A stretch of 64,000 nt of DNA from Methylobacterium sp. PvR107. GTDB taxonomy: Bacteria; Pseudomonadota; Alphaproteobacteria; Rhizobiales; Beijerinckiaceae. How positions within the stretch are numbered: position 1 is the stretch's first letter; the number at the start of each line of letters is the position of its first letter. The DNA is taken from assembly GCF_017833295.1 (NCBI RefSeq), contig NZ_JAFIBW010000001.1, positions 5,952,001-6,016,000 of the forward strand. The letters run 5' to 3'. The notes below the pieces were generated by a model. It saw nothing but the letters and a program-made list of their open reading frames with translations, was not told where the DNA came from and did no database searches. Positions 35,609-44,051 of this stretch are shown here, piece after piece. Position numbers and translations under genes: made by a program.

Positions 35609-36394
35609 ATGTCCTTCACCCGCACCGCGACGCTCGCGCGCGCCGCCCTCCTCGGCCTCGCGGGCCTCGGCCTCGCGGCCGCTCCGGCGCTGGCGCAGCC
35701 GAAGAAGCCCGCGGCAACGGCCCCCGCGCCGACCGCGCCCGCACCGGCCGCCCCGGGCACCCCGGCGGCCAACACCCCGGCCGCCCAGACCGGCCCGCAG
35801 ATCGTGACCGTGAAGTCCGAGCCGAGCCAGGCCGATTGGACGAAGGTCTGTGGCAAGGACCAGGGCTCGGGCACCGACATCTGCTACACAACCCGCGACT
35901 TCGTGTCCGACCAGGGCCAGCCCGTCCTGGCGGTGGCCGTCTACGAGATGAAGAACGCTTCCCAGAAGCAGGAGGTGCGCGTGGTGCGCTACCTGCTGCC
36001 GCTCGGCTTGCTGCTGCAGCCGGGTATCCGGTTCAACGTCGACAGCCAGAGCCCGACGGCCGGCCGCTTCGCGGTCTGCTTCCCGAACGGCTGCTTCGCC
36101 GAGGCCGGCGGCGTCGATGCCGGCGTGATCGCCGCGATGAAGAAGGGCACGACCCTCAACGTCTCGGTCCAGAACCAGACCCAGCGCGAGGTCACCTTCG
36201 CGGTGCCGCTGGCCGGCTTCGGCAAGGCCTTCGACGGCCCGGCCATCGATCCGAAGGTCCTCGAGGACCAGCAGAAGAAGCTCCAGGCCGAGCTGGAGAA
36301 GCGCTCCGAGGACATGCGCAAGAAGCTCGAGCAGCAGGGTGGCGCCGCCGGCGCGGCTCCGGCCGCCGGCGCTGCGGCCCCGGCCGCCAAGTAA
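35609..36394 (+). CDS. Invasion-associated locus B (IalB) family protein
   Basis: 261 residues. A signal peptide (core at 10-25, cut at ALAQP) is followed by a Pro/Ala linker (about 30-65), then the IalB domain with cysteine pairs VCGKDQGSGTDICYT and VCFPNGCFAEAG, which normally form disulphides, and VRYLLPLGLLLQPGIRF. The C-terminal ~60 residues are a charged coiled-coil-like helix (QQKKLQAELEKRSEDMRKKL) and an alanine-rich tail. IalB proteins are periplasmic/outer-membrane-associated, known from Bartonella red-cell invasion, but common in environmental alphaproteobacteria with unknown function. AGGGG precedes the ATG. Confidence 0.9.
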   Translation: MSFTRTATLARAALLGLAGLGLAAAPALAQPKKPAATAPAPTAPAPAAPGTPAANTPAAQTGPQIVTVKSEPSQADWTKVCGKDQGSGTDICYTTRDFVSDQGQPVLAVAVYEMKNASQKQEVRVVRYLLPLGLLLQPGIRFNVDSQSPTAGRFAVCFPNGCFAEAGGVDAGVIAAMKKGTTLNVSVQNQTQREVTFAVPLAGFGKAFDGPAIDPKVLEDQQKKLQAELEKRSEDMRKKLEQQGGAAGAAPAAGAAAPAAK

Positions 36395-36831
36395 CCGGAT
36401 CACACGATCGCCCGCCGCCAACGCGGCGGGCTCCTCAAGGGCCGGGCCGCAAGACCTGGCCCTTCGCGTGTCTGCGATACGGCTTCGGCGCCGCGCCCGA
36501 TCGCGCGCCGCCGCTGTTCTCGATTCGGATCGAGCGAGGGCAATCCCCCGCCACCCCATGCCGAGGTGCGGCGCAGCCGCTTCGCAGGAGCCCTTCGGCC
36601 GCCCACGCGTGAGCGGACTCCTCGAGGCCGCGGAGCTCGAAGCCGTTCACCGGCGCCGCGCTGTGCGCGATCCGGGCCTCCTGGCCGGCCGGAACCGTCT
36701 GCAGCCAGTGGACCTTCGCGCCGGCGGCCAGCGGCGCCGCGTCGGATCGTGCCGGCGGGCTCGTGCGATGGCAGCGCCGTCACGGAGGCTGTCGCGGCGG
36801 CCTTGCCGCGATCTTGACGACCCGGTCCCGC
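36395..36831. other. Intergenic region, 437 bp, after ialB
   Basis: Opens with the hairpin at 36410-36431. On the minus strand a 71-codon frame (36435-36650) exists without a ribosome site; I do not call it. The segment is convergent between ialB and hspQ. Confidence 0.45.
36410..36431 (+). terminator. Hairpin after ialB
   Basis: GCCCGCCGC and GCGGCGGGC are perfect arms around a four-base loop, 15 bp after the stop. A second weaker stem (GGGCCGGGCC / GGCCC) follows. No T-run. Confidence 0.55.
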
Positions 36832-37170
36832 TCAGTTCGTGGCGCGGTCGCGCATCCGGTAGGCGCCGGCGGCGTCGCGCTCGAACATCTCGGCGATGCC
36901 GGCATGGCGCAGGGCCTCGCCCGACGTGTCGGGCAGGAGGTTCTGCTCCGACACGTAGGCCACGTACTCGGTCTCGGCGTTCTCGGCGAGGAGATGGTAG
37001 AACGGCTGGTCCTTGCGCGGCCGGACCTCCTCGGGAATCGACAGCCACCATTCCTCGGTGTTGTCGAAGACCGGATCGACGTCGAACACGACGCCACGAA
37101 ACGGGTAGATCCGGTGGCGCACCACGGCGCCGATCGCGAACTTCGCGGTTCTCAGTGTTACGTCCGACAT
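36832..37170 (-). CDS. hspQ: Heat shock protein HspQ
   Basis: 112 residues with the full YccV-like fold signature: FAIGAVVRHRIYPFRGVVFD, DPVFDNTEEWWLSIPEE, QPFYHLLAENAETEYVAYVSEQNL and LLPDTSGEALRHAGI. HspQ was first described as a hemimethylated-DNA-binding, DnaA-related protein in E. coli and later as a specificity factor of the Lon protease. It is a cytoplasmic heat-shock protein. Length is normal for the family. It is separated from the upstream NTF2-fold gene by only about 50 bp on the same strand, so they could be co-transcribed. Confidence 0.94.
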   Translation of the reverse strand: MSDVTLRTAKFAIGAVVRHRIYPFRGVVFDVDPVFDNTEEWWLSIPEEVRPRKDQPFYHLLAENAETEYVAYVSEQNLLPDTSGEALRHAGIAEMFERDAAGAYRMRDRATN

Positions 37171-37217
37171 GGTTCAACCCGTCCAGATCGGACAGATAGG
37201 TCCGAAGACGGATTGTG

Positions 37218-37616
37218 TCACCCGGCAGCCGCGGATCCCTGCGTTTCCGCAATGCGGACCAGACGATCGCGGACGGCGATCGCCTCCGGCAGCGGCCGCC
37301 ACAGGACGGTGATCTCGGCGATGCGGCCGGCCGCGTCGAGGCGCCAGTAATCCATGCCGTCGAGCCGATGCGGGCCGGCCGTCGCGCCGAAGAACGCAGC
37401 GGCATGCGCGGGGCCTTCCAGGATCTCGCGGATCTCGAAAGCGTCGACCGCCGCCATCAGCGCATCGATCACCGGCCGGATCGCCGCCTTCCCGCACACG
37501 GGCTCGGCGGCAAGCGGCGTGTTGAGCACCACCCCCTCGGCCATCTGCGCCAGCATGGCGTCCCGGTCCTTGGCCTGCAGGGCGGCCGCGAAGGCGTGAA
37601 CGTAGGTGAGGTTCAT
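37218..37616 (-). CDS. SnoaL/NTF2-fold small protein
   Basis: 132 residues with the NTF2-like pattern: YVHAFAAALQAKDRDAMLAQMAEGVV, then AAIRPVIDALMAAVDAFE, and MDYWRLDAAGRIAEITVLWRPL. Members are small isomerases, hydrolases or ligand-binding proteins; the active-site set cannot be fixed here. The ATG at 37616 follows AGGAG by eight bases and begins only 10 bp after the stop of the DJ-1-like gene, so the two form an operon, probably sharing control by the divergent GlxA regulator. Confidence 0.85.
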   Translation of the reverse strand: MNLTYVHAFAAALQAKDRDAMLAQMAEGVVLNTPLAAEPVCGKAAIRPVIDALMAAVDAFEIREILEGPAHAAAFFGATAGPHRLDGMDYWRLDAAGRIAEITVLWRPLPEAIAVRDRLVRIAETQGSAAAG

Positions 37617-37626
37617 CGGAGATCTC

Positions 37627-38349
37627 CTAGGGAGCGTGGATTCCGAGTTCGGCGGCGATCGCCCGGGCGGTGGCTTCGCGCCGGGCTGTGATGTCGGCGG
37701 CGGCCGAGCGCGCCCGCGCCACGATGGCCGGCGGAGCCGTGCGGGGTGTGCCGCTGTCGAACGGCGGCTCGGGGGCGTACTGCATGCCGAGCTGGATGGC
37801 CTGGGCGGCTTCGTCGCCGCGCAGTTCGGCGGCGAGCCGCAGCGCCCCGTCGATCCCGGCCGTGACGCCGGCCGCGAACACCCAGGTGCGCCCGTCCGCG
37901 TCGCGGTCGATCACCACCCGTTCGTCCACCGGCTCGGCCCCGAACAGGGGCAGCAGGTGCACGGCGTTCCAGTAGGTCGTGGCCCGCCGCCCGACCAGCA
38001 GGCCGGCCGCGCCGAGGATCAGGGCGCCGGTGCAGACCGAGAGGACGTGGCCGGCCCCGGCCGCCTGGTCGCGGATCCAGCCGAGCACGGCCGCGTCGCG
38101 CATCAGGGCCTCCTGGCCCTGGCCGCCCGGGACGTGCAGCACGTCGAGCTGCGGGGCCTCCGCGAGCGTGGCGTCCGGCAGGATCCGGAGACCGCGGACG
38201 TCGCGGACGGGCTCCGGGCCCGGCGCGTAGACCCGGTAGGTGCTGTTGGGCACCCGGGACAGGACCTCGAACGGGCCGGTGAGGTCGATCTGGTCCAGCC
38301 CCTCGAACAGGAGCGAGCCGATCTGCAGATGGGTGTCGGGCGGGATCAT
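37627..38349 (-). CDS. DJ-1/PfpI family protein, isonitrile-hydratase-like
   Basis: 240 residues from the ATG at 38349 (GGAGG seven bases upstream; the frame is open further to 38430 but enters the divergent promoter). The glutamine-amidotransferase-like fold is clear: IGSLLFEGLDQIDLTGPFEVLS, DVLHVPGGQGQEAL, and the nucleophile elbow SVCTGALILGAAGLL with the catalytic cysteine, followed by TAGIDGALRLAAEL. The closest described type is cyclohexyl-isocyanide hydratase, which adds water to isonitriles; that substrate is only a guess. Neighbours: NTF2-fold gene downstream, GlxA-type regulator divergent. Confidence 0.87.
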   Translation of the reverse strand: MIPPDTHLQIGSLLFEGLDQIDLTGPFEVLSRVPNSTYRVYAPGPEPVRDVRGLRILPDATLAEAPQLDVLHVPGGQGQEALMRDAAVLGWIRDQAAGAGHVLSVCTGALILGAAGLLVGRRATTYWNAVHLLPLFGAEPVDERVVIDRDADGRTWVFAAGVTAGIDGALRLAAELRGDEAAQAIQLGMQYAPEPPFDSGTPRTAPPAIVARARSAAADITARREATARAIAAELGIHAP

Positions 38350-38402
38350 GCCGGGCCTCCGTGGTGGACAGGACGATCCTAGCGCGTCAGGATCTGGCTG
38401 AA

Positions 38403-39386
38403 ATGCCAAAGAGCCCTCGTTTCTCGCCAAATCCCCCGCGCCCGGTCGAGGTGCTGGCCTTCCCGTCGGTGCAGCTCCTCGACGTGGCCGGGCCGCTCCA
38501 GGTCTTCGCCACCGCCAACGAGCACGGTGGCGCCGGGATGCCGTACGCGCCGCGGGTGATCGCGGCCGGAGACCCGGGGCTCACCGCCTCGGCGGGCCTG
38601 CGGCTGGTGGCCGACCCGCTGCCAGATCCCGACGCGCCGGTGGACACGCTGGTGATCGCGGGCGGCCCCGGCGTCGTCGCGGCCTGCGACGATGCCGCCC
38701 TGGTCGCCTGGGTGCGGGCCCGGGCGGGCCGGGCCCGCCGGGTCGCTTCGGTCTGCACCGGCGCGTTCCTGCTCGGGGCGGCGGGGCTCCTCGACGGGCG
38801 GCGGGCCGTGACTCACTGGAAGCATTGCGGGGCGCTCGCCGCGCGCTACCGGCGGGCCCGGATCGAGCCCGACCCGATCTTCGTGCGCGACGGTCCGGTC
38901 TGGTCCTCGGCGGGGGTCACGGCGGGCATCGATCTCACCCTCGCGCTGGTCGAGGAGGATCTCGGCCGCGCGACCGCCCTGACGGTGGCGCGCCACCTCG
39001 TGATGTTCCTCAAGCGTCCCGGCGGGCAGGCGCAGTTCAGCGCGGCGCTGGCGCTGCAGGCGGGCGAGGAGCGATTCGGGCGGCTCCACGCCTACATCGC
39101 CGACAACCTGTCCGGCGACCTGTCGCTGCCGGCGCTCGCCGCGGCGGCCGGGATGAGCGCGCGCAGCCTGAGCCGGCACTATCTGGAGGCGACCGGCCTG
39201 ACCCCCGCCAAGGCCGTGGAGCGCCTGCGGGTGGAGGCGGCCCGGCGGGCGCTCGCCGAGACGGCGCAGCCGGTGAAGCGCGTCGCCCGGACCTGCGGCT
39301 TCGGCTCCGAGGAGACGATGCGGCGCAGCTTCCTGCGGCACGTCGCGGCGACGCCGCAGGAGTACCGGGCGCGGTTCGGCGGGTGA
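38403..39386 (+). CDS. GlxA-family transcriptional regulator (DJ-1-like plus AraC HTH)
   Basis: 327 residues. The first ~195 residues are a DJ-1/PfpI-like sensor domain (LAFPSVQLLDVAGPLQVFATA, DTLVIAGGPGVV, SVCTGAFLLGAAGLLDG with the cysteine retained). The C-terminal ~100 residues are an AraC-type double HTH (LSLPALAAAAGMSARSLSRH and VKRVARTCGFGSEETMRRSF). Such regulators respond to small metabolites. It is divergent from a DJ-1-like enzyme gene 53 bp away, with overlapping promoter space, and very likely controls it and the NTF2-fold gene. Its 3' end overlaps the convergent DUF559 frame. Confidence 0.9.
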   Translation: MPKSPRFSPNPPRPVEVLAFPSVQLLDVAGPLQVFATANEHGGAGMPYAPRVIAAGDPGLTASAGLRLVADPLPDPDAPVDTLVIAGGPGVVAACDDAALVAWVRARAGRARRVASVCTGAFLLGAAGLLDGRRAVTHWKHCGALAARYRRARIEPDPIFVRDGPVWSSAGVTAGIDLTLALVEEDLGRATALTVARHLVMFLKRPGGQAQFSAALALQAGEERFGRLHAYIADNLSGDLSLPALAAAAGMSARSLSRHYLEATGLTPAKAVERLRVEAARRALAETAQPVKRVARTCGFGSEETMRRSFLRHVAATPQEYRARFGG

Positions 39387-39747
39387 GGGGGGACGAGACC
39401 GTGTCGCGGCGTTCGAGGGCCGCCAGGATCGTCTCGCGCAGGCCGTCGCGATGGTCGTGGATGTCGGCGTTCGGGATGCGGAGCAGGGCGAAGCCGAGCG
39501 ATTCGAGGATCCCCGTTCGCATGGCGTCTCGGACGCGCGCGGCATCCGTGGATTGCCTTGCCCCGTCCACCTCGACGATGCGTTTGGCCTCCACGCAGGC
39601 AAAGTCGACGACGAACCGGTCGGTCGGGTGCTGGCGGCGGAACGTCCAGCCGTTCAGGGCGCGGTTTCGCAGATCGCGCCAGAGCTTGGCCTCGGCGCTG
39701 GTTTGCGCGCGCCGTAGGCTGCGGGCGCGCGGGATCGATCTGCTCAC
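39037..39747 (-). CDS. DUF559 (endonuclease-like) protein
   Basis: 236 residues as an open frame. The first ~115 residues are the DUF559 domain: RRAQTSAEAKLWRDLRNRALNG, FRRQHPTDRFVVDFACVEAKRIVEVDG, then RIPNADIHDHRDGLRETILAAL. The core resembles very-short-patch-repair/restriction-like nucleases (Asp, Glu-x-Lys-like ED/EAK/EVD residues). After LERRDT the frame simply continues for 350 bp into the opposite strand of the GlxA regulator gene, so the stop codon that normally ends this family near 39,390-39,400 has been lost or never existed here, and the tail is low-complexity. Function of DUF559 proteins is unknown; they often mark transferred or repeat-associated DNA. Confidence 0.65.
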   Translation of the reverse strand: MSRSIPRARSLRRAQTSAEAKLWRDLRNRALNGWTFRRQHPTDRFVVDFACVEAKRIVEVDGARQSTDAARVRDAMRTGILESLGFALLRIPNADIHDHRDGLRETILAALERRDTVSSPLTRRTAPGTPAASPRRAAGSCAASSPRSRSRRSGRRASPAAPSRRAPAGPPPPAGAPRPWRGSGRSPPDSAGSGCARSSRPPRRAPAATGRRTGCRRCRRGAARIAPRPPAAPAPR

Positions 39748-39867
39748 CGTTCGGTTCCGGCGACGCAGTTGCGGATACGGGGATGATACGATGCTGCGGC
39801 TTGCGCGAGCCTAGCCCCGGCGAATTGTCCGGCTCCGCGGCGTCATCGCTTCAGAACGGCACGCGGG

Positions 39868-39892
39868 CCCCCTCTCCCGTGCGGGAGGGGGG
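39868..39892. terminator. CCCCCTCTCCCG/CGGGAGGGGG stem-loop
   Basis: A near-perfect inverted repeat with a two-base loop lies 60 bp after the CoA ester lyase stop (minus strand) and before DUF559. It probably terminates the lyase transcript. Confidence 0.5.
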
Positions 39893-39950
39893 GCAGGTCG
39901 CGACGCGCGGACGCCGAATCGGAGACCGCCAACGCGGCCCCGGCAGCCGC

Positions 39951-41000
39951 TCACCCCAGCTTGTAGACCGCCGCCAGCTCCGGGTCCTTCGCGGCGACCA
40001 GCCTGGCGAGGTCCACGATGACCTTGGCCTGCTTCCAGGTGGCGTCGTCCTGCATCTTGCCGTCGAGCATCACGGCGCCGGTGCCGTCCGGCATGGCCTC
40101 GACGATCCGGGCCGCGAAGGCCACCTCGGCCGGGTCGGGCGCGAAGACCCGCTTGGCGATCGCCACCTGGCTCGGATGCAGCGTCCAGGCGCCGGCGCAG
40201 CCCATCAGGAAGGCGTTGCGGAACTGCGCCTCGCAGGCGGCGCCGTCGGAGAAGTCGCCGAACGGGCCGTAGAAGGCCTTGATGCCGTTGGCCATGCAGG
40301 CATCGACCATTTTTCCGATCGTGTAGTGCCAGAGATCCTGCTGCGCCGAGGCGCGGGGGGCTTCGCCGGCCGGGTCAGCGATCACCCGGTAATCCGGGTG
40401 GCCGCCGCCGACCCGGGTGGTCTTCATGCCGCGCGACGCCGCGAGATCCGCCGGGCCCAGGCTCATCCCGTGCATCCGCGGCGAGGCCGACGCGATGGCG
40501 TCGACATTGGCGACGCCCTCGGCAGTCTCCAGGATCGCGTGGACCAAGATCGGCTTCGTCACGCCGTGGCGCGCCTCGAGCTGGGCGAGGAGCTGGTCGA
40601 TGTAGTGGATGTCCCACGGCCCCTCGACCTTGGGCACCATCACGACGTCGAGCTTGTCGCCGACCTCGGCAACGATCGTGAACAGGTCGTCCAAGATCCA
40701 GGGCGAGTTGAGGGCGTTGATCCGGGTCCAGAGGCCGGTGCTGGTGGCGGCGAAATCGGTGGCCTGGGCCATGGCCACGAACCCCTTGCGCGCCGCCTCC
40801 TTCTGATCGGCCGGGACCGCGTCCTCCAGGTTGCCCAGCACCACGTCGACCGTGCCGGCGAGCTCCGGCACCCGGGCGCGGACCTTGTCGTTGTGCGGCG
40901 GCACGAAGTGGATCATCCGCTCCAGCCGCACCGGCAGCTCGCGGAACGGGGCCGGCGCGCCGGTGGCGAGGGGCTGGAAGAAGCGGCGGGGCAGTTTCAT
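39951..41000 (-). CDS. HpcH/HpaI-CitE family CoA ester lyase (malyl-CoA lyase-like)
   Basis: 349 residues with the CitE/malyl-CoA lyase fold: [21 protein letters not shown] (metal-binding Asp/Glu), [53 protein letters not shown] and [17 protein letters not shown]. Members split malyl-CoA, beta-methylmalyl-CoA or citramalyl-CoA, or act as malyl-CoA thioesterases. It is longer than typical MclA (about 320) at the N-terminus ([14 protein letters not shown]). In a methylotroph-like organism it could belong to the serine or ethylmalonyl-CoA routes, but no pathway partner is adjacent, so the exact substrate stays open. Confidence 0.88.
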   Translation of the reverse strand: MKLPRRFFQPLATGAPAPFRELPVRLERMIHFVPPHNDKVRARVPELAGTVDVVLGNLEDAVPADQKEAARKGFVAMAQATDFAATSTGLWTRINALNSPWILDDLFTIVAEVGDKLDVVMVPKVEGPWDIHYIDQLLAQLEARHGVTKPILVHAILETAEGVANVDAIASASPRMHGMSLGPADLAASRGMKTTRVGGGHPDYRVIADPAGEAPRASAQQDLWHYTIGKMVDACMANGIKAFYGPFGDFSDGAACEAQFRNAFLMGCAGAWTLHPSQVAIAKRVFAPDPAEVAFAARIVEAMPDGTGAVMLDGKMQDDATWKQAKVIVDLARLVAAKDPELAAVYKLG

Positions 41001-41109
41001 CGGGTGCCTCTTGTCAGGGCTGGCGTCTGGCCCCGTTAAGGCAGGCTTGGGCGGGCGCGTAAAGCCGCGCCGCGCAGACGTGATCTCGGACTTTCGGCGA
41101 AGCGCGCGC

Positions 41110-42444
41110 TCAGCCCCGCCGGCCGCCGCGCTCGCTCATTCCGAACCGGCCGAAGACGTCGCCGGTGGTGCTGCCGGCCACGACCACGAGGCGCCGGACC
41201 TCGCCCCGCAGGAAGGCCTGCAGGAAGCGGTTGTAGTCGCGGAACGAGACGCAGCCGTTCGAGGCCCCCGGCTGGCGCAGCATGTAGGTGTGGGCGAGCA
41301 GGCCGTCGCGGCCGTGGATCGCGGCGCTGCCGCCCACCGGGTTGAGGCGGATCGCCCGGACCCCGTGGAACAGGCGCTCGCGCTCGGTCAGGTCGTAGGT
41401 GCCGGGCGGCGTCGAGCCGCGCATGCGCAGGTGGACGAAGCGCGGGCTGTCCATGGCCTCCCCCAGGCCGGAATGCGCCTCCAGAACCTCGCCGGAGGGC
41501 AGCGTCACCGTGCGGGCGCTGATGTCGTAGACGGCCGTGCCGGTGACGGAGTCCGGGGCGGGGCTGACCCGGGTGCGCGGCGCTTCCCGCGGCAGGGTGT
41601 CCGGGCTGGCATAGGCCAGCGCCTGGCGCGGCTCCTGACGGTTGTCCTGAGACGGCGCGGCGCCGCCGGCCCCGAACAGCTTCTCGAAGAAGGACGGCTC
41701 CTCGGCCATCGCGGCGCGGAACACGTCGCGGGTGCGGGGCAGGGCACGAGCGGCGACGCGGGTGGGCGGAACGGCGGGCTGGCGCCGCAGCTCGGCCGGA
41801 CGCGCCACCGGCAGCGGGACGAGGACGGAGGCGGGCGCCAGGGCGGCGGGCGTGGTCTCGGCGGCGGCGATTCGCACCGGCGCCTCAGCGGTCTTCTCGG
41901 CCGCCCGGGCCTGCGCCACCTTGACCTGCTCGACCTTGATCTGCTCGGCCCTGGCGACCTGCCGGGCAATCTCCCGGACCGCCGGGGAGGGCTCGGCGAC
42001 GGCGACCTGGAAGGCGGGGTTGGGCGGAGCCTCGCTACCGAAGGCGGTCGCGGTGCCGGAGCCCAGGGCCGGGCTCGGATCGAGCATCCAGGCGATGCTC
42101 GGCTCTGACGCGGCGTTGCGGGCAACCGGCCGGACCGGTGCGGCCGGCGAGAGCGCGGGCGCCGCCTCGGGGGCGGCGACGGTCTGCTCGTCGGGCCGGG
42201 CCGGCCCTTGCGGGTGGCTGAGCACGGCCCAGCCGGCCAGGGTCATGGCGGTCAGGGAGATGAGCGCGGTCAGCCGGGCGCGGCGGCGGGCACGCCGCAT
42301 GGCGCTCGGATAGGGCGCCCGGGTGCGGACAACCGGATCGTAGACGGTCTCGACGTAGCTGATGCGGGGCGGCGCCTTGCGCAGGCGCTCCGGGCTCGGA
42401 TACGCGGCTCGGAACGCGGCTTGGGACAACGCAGCCTGGGCCAT
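41110..42444 (-). CDS. DUF2778/L,D-transpeptidase-like envelope protein
   Basis: About 444 residues from the ATG at 42444 (the frame extends to a GTG at 42516). A basic N-terminus leads to one membrane helix at about 67-85 ([19 protein letters not shown]), a long Ala/Pro-rich periplasmic linker, and a C-terminal catalytic domain: [56 protein letters not shown] and the Cys-containing [16 protein letters not shown]. The His and Cys are placed as in L,D-transpeptidases and the related DUF2778 family. Likely peptidoglycan cross-linking or cleaving enzyme anchored in the inner membrane. Lies upstream of ampG in the same direction on the minus strand order, but with separate spacing. Confidence 0.85.
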   Translation of the reverse strand: MAQAALSQAAFRAAYPSPERLRKAPPRISYVETVYDPVVRTRAPYPSAMRRARRRARLTALISLTAMTLAGWAVLSHPQGPARPDEQTVAAPEAAPALSPAAPVRPVARNAASEPSIAWMLDPSPALGSGTATAFGSEAPPNPAFQVAVAEPSPAVREIARQVARAEQIKVEQVKVAQARAAEKTAEAPVRIAAAETTPAALAPASVLVPLPVARPAELRRQPAVPPTRVAARALPRTRDVFRAAMAEEPSFFEKLFGAGGAAPSQDNRQEPRQALAYASPDTLPREAPRTRVSPAPDSVTGTAVYDISARTVTLPSGEVLEAHSGLGEAMDSPRFVHLRMRGSTPPGTYDLTERERLFHGVRAIRLNPVGGSAAIHGRDGLLAHTYMLRQPGASNGCVSFRDYNRFLQAFLRGEVRRLVVVAGSTTGDVFGRFGMSERGGRRG

Positions 42445-42633
42445 TCGGGGAACTCGCGTACGCGCTTCCCCGTGGGCAGCCGCCACCGCTCGCCCGCGAG
42501 AGCCTGTCTCGCGCACGTGGCTTGGGTCGCCCTTCCGGGGAGGACATCAACCGTCCACCCCATTAAGCCGCAGCGTGGTTAATCCCCGCTAAAGAGACAG
42601 TTTCCGCGCGCGTTCCCGTGTTGGGACACAGCT

Positions 42634-43974
42634 TCAGGTCGCCGATCCGGGTGCGTCCTCAGGCGCTTCCATCGGCCCGTGCCGGCGCGCGACCAGCAGG
42701 CAGAGCAGGGCCACCGGCACGCCGATCAGGGAGGTTCCGACGAAGAACCACGCGAACCCGGTCCACTCGATCACGAAGCCCGAGAAGCCGGCGAGCAGGC
42801 TGCCGGGCAGGGCGCAGAGCGAGGTCAGCAGGGCGTACTGGCTGGCCGCGTGGGCGGTGGCCGAGAGCCGGGACATGTAGGTGATCAGCACGATCGACGC
42901 GAAGGCGTAGGCGAAGCCGTCGATGCCAACGGTGAACGCGAAGGTCCAGAACGCCGCCCCGCCATGGCCGCCGTGCCACGCGAGATAGGCGAGCGCGAGG
43001 TGCGAGGCCGAGGCCGTCACGGTGCCGATCAGCAGGCTCGCCATCATGCCGATCCGCGGGATGATGGCACTCGCCAGGAAGGTGCCGCCGAGCGCGATCC
43101 AGAAGCCGAACAGTTTCGTCACCGTGGCGATGTCGGTGTTGGAATAGCCCAGCGTCTTGAACAGCGGGATCGCCATGGCGTTCGAGACGTAGCCGGGCAT
43201 CCGGAAGCCCGCGACCAGCGCCAGCACCGGCACGGCCAGCGGACCGAGCCGGGCGAGGAGGTCGCGGATCGGCGCCCAGACGGTCTCGACGAAGCCGCCG
43301 GTGGCGGGCGTCTCGGGGGCGGGGGGCTCGGGCGCCAGCAGCGCCGCGACCGTCCCGGGGGCCATCAGCGCGGCCATGCACAGGTAGGCGGCGCGCCAAC
43401 CGTACGCGTCGGACAGGTAGAGGGCGCCGGCGCCCGCCGCGAGATTGCCGACCCGGTAGCCGATCTCCGACCACGACGACATCAGCGCCTGCTGCTCAGG
43501 GGGCGCGGCGGTGATGCGCCAGCCGTCGATCACCACGTCCTGGGTGGCCCCCGCGACGCCGAGCGCCAGGGAGAACGCCACCGTCCAGGCGAGCCAGTGC
43601 GCCGGGTCGCCGAAGGCGACGCCCGCGAGCGCCAGGGCGACGAGGATCTGCGTGGCGACGATCCAGCCCCGGCGGCGCCCGAGCCAGCGGCCGATGACCG
43701 GCGCGTCGTGGCGGTCGAGGAAGGGGGCCCAGAGGAACTTGAGCTTGTAGGCGATGGTGAGCTCGCTCATCAGCCCGATCGTGGCGAGCGGCACCTTCGC
43801 CTGGACGAGCCACGCCGACTGCGTCGCGTAGACGAGCAGGAACGGGATGCCCTGCGCGAAGCCGAGCCCGAGCACCGCGGCGACGCGCCGGTCGGTGAAC
43901 AGGGGTCTGAGGAAGGCGCCCGTGGCGGCCTTCACCGGCTCGGGCGCGCCGGTGACCTGCGCCGGGTTTGCCAT
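42634..43974 (-). CDS. ampG: AmpG-like muropeptide permease (MFS)
   Basis: 446 residues, about 12 membrane helices, with the AmpG/PAT pattern: VLGLGFAQGIPFLLVYATQS, AYKLKFLWAPFLDRHDAPV, GVAGATQDVVIDGWRI, MSSWSEIGYRVGNLAAGAGA and ALLTSLCALPGSLLAGFSGF. AmpG imports GlcNAc-anhydroMurNAc muropeptides from the periplasm for wall recycling and, in some bacteria, beta-lactamase induction. The neighbouring L,D-transpeptidase-like gene supports a cell-wall context. Full length and undamaged. The start is the ATG at 43974. Confidence 0.9.
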   Translation of the reverse strand: MANPAQVTGAPEPVKAATGAFLRPLFTDRRVAAVLGLGFAQGIPFLLVYATQSAWLVQAKVPLATIGLMSELTIAYKLKFLWAPFLDRHDAPVIGRWLGRRRGWIVATQILVALALAGVAFGDPAHWLAWTVAFSLALGVAGATQDVVIDGWRITAAPPEQQALMSSWSEIGYRVGNLAAGAGALYLSDAYGWRAAYLCMAALMAPGTVAALLAPEPPAPETPATGGFVETVWAPIRDLLARLGPLAVPVLALVAGFRMPGYVSNAMAIPLFKTLGYSNTDIATVTKLFGFWIALGGTFLASAIIPRIGMMASLLIGTVTASASHLALAYLAWHGGHGGAAFWTFAFTVGIDGFAYAFASIVLITYMSRLSATAHAASQYALLTSLCALPGSLLAGFSGFVIEWTGFAWFFVGTSLIGVPVALLCLLVARRHGPMEAPEDAPGSAT

Positions 43975-44051
43975 CCACGCACCTCCTGACCGTCGTCACG
44001 AGAGAGCAGAGATGGGCCGGACGCGCAACGATCGCGCGACCGTCCCCACCG

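Noticed and set aside
36435..36650. 71-codon minus-strand frame after ialB
   Set aside because: No ribosome site and low-complexity composition; could be part of a repeated sequence, but this cannot be shown from one copy.
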